Shown here piece after piece: positions 6,068 through 6,134 of a DNA stretch of 6,134 nucleotides. The notes below the pieces were generated by a model. It ran no database searches. It was given only the letters and a program-made list of their open reading frames with translations, and was not told the DNA's origin. Source of the stretch: Hyphomonas sp. GTDB taxonomy: Bacteria > Pseudomonadota > Alphaproteobacteria > Caulobacterales > Hyphomonadaceae. The stretch covers positions 1 through 6,134 of the forward strand of contig JARFRJ010000353.1 in the NCBI GenBank assembly GCA_029287305.1. Reading direction: 5' to 3'. Positions within the stretch are counted from its first letter, which is position 1, and each line of letters starts with the position of its first letter. Made by a program: the position numbers and the translations under genes.

Positions 6068-6071
6068 GGAG
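6068..6071 (+). promoter_or_regulatory. ribosome binding site of the gene running off the window
   Basis: GGAG (6068-6071) lies 7 nt before ATG 6079, and the following frame is open to the window end. This is the main reason to call a gene there. Confidence 0.5.
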
Positions 6072-6078
6072 TACACAG

Positions 6079-6134
6079 ATGAGCTTGCATCTTTACCTGT
6101 TTTCTCTAAAACGACGCTTTCAACTCTTAGGCTT
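6079..6134 (+). CDS. start of an unidentified gene, 3'-truncated by the window end
   Basis: ATG 6079 is preceded by a well-placed GGAG and opens a frame of at least 18 codons (MSLHLYLFSLKRRFQLLG). It begins 35 nt after the CDGSH stop, so it probably shares that transcript. The few residues visible are hydrophobic and basic and do not resemble the usual GlyS N-terminus (MxxLLLELFSEEIP-like), so I do not call it glyS. Function cannot be given. Confidence 0.45.
   Translation, partial: MSLHLYLFSLKRRFQLLG

Noticed and set aside
6079..6134. Start of glyS
   Set aside because: The visible residues do not match the conserved GlyS N-terminus; only the presence of a gene start is supported.

Overview
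The window looks like ordinary chromosomal DNA from an alphaproteobacterium. The evidence is the DusA-type dihydrouridine synthase, a PhaF/PhaI-like phasin, a long-chain (ubiquinone-type) polyprenyl diphosphate synthase, and the block in which that gene diverges from DUF2007 - COG4123 methyltransferase - glyQ, an order I associate with alphaproteobacteria. Base composition is moderate rather than GC-rich. The truncated sodium:solute symporter would suit a marine or saline lifestyle, but I cannot name a genus. No rRNA, tRNA, CRISPR array, insertion sequence or phage gene was seen.

Layout. Positions 1-222 hold the last 73 codons of a membrane transporter of probable sodium:solute symporter type, followed by a strong hairpin (232-262). 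dusA (375-1370, +) follows, then a phasin with a histone-like Lys/Ala/Pro tail (1496-2215, +). The phasin ends at a bidirectional intrinsic terminator (about 2275-2315) that can also serve the convergent polyprenyl synthase gene (2498-3499, -). Between terminator and synthase stop lies the most unusual element: seven perfect tandem copies of a 12-bp unit (2381-2468). It is open in all six frames and is framed by a start and a stop on each strand, giving a possible (ARRA)7 mini-protein on + and (EQRD)7 on -.

Beyond the divergent intergenic region (3500-3662), which contains a good sigma70-like promoter on the + strand, come a DUF2007 protein (3663-3890) and, 2 nt later, a COG4123/TrmN6-like N6-adenine methyltransferase (3893-4633). 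An inverted repeat with a T-run follows. glyQ (4787-5701, + strand) is next, then a double-CDGSH iron-sulfur protein (5795-6043) and the first codons of another gene with its own ribosome binding site (6079 to the window end). glyS does not directly follow glyQ.

Taken together, the genes are housekeeping: tRNA modification (DusA, the COG4123 enzyme), tRNA charging (GlyQ), quinone side-chain synthesis (polyprenyl synthase), carbon storage (phasin) and iron-sulfur or redox function (CDGSH). I found no convincing undescribed multi-gene system. The 12-bp repeat with its possible mini-ORFs, and the insertion of a CDGSH gene after glyQ, are the points most worth a second look.
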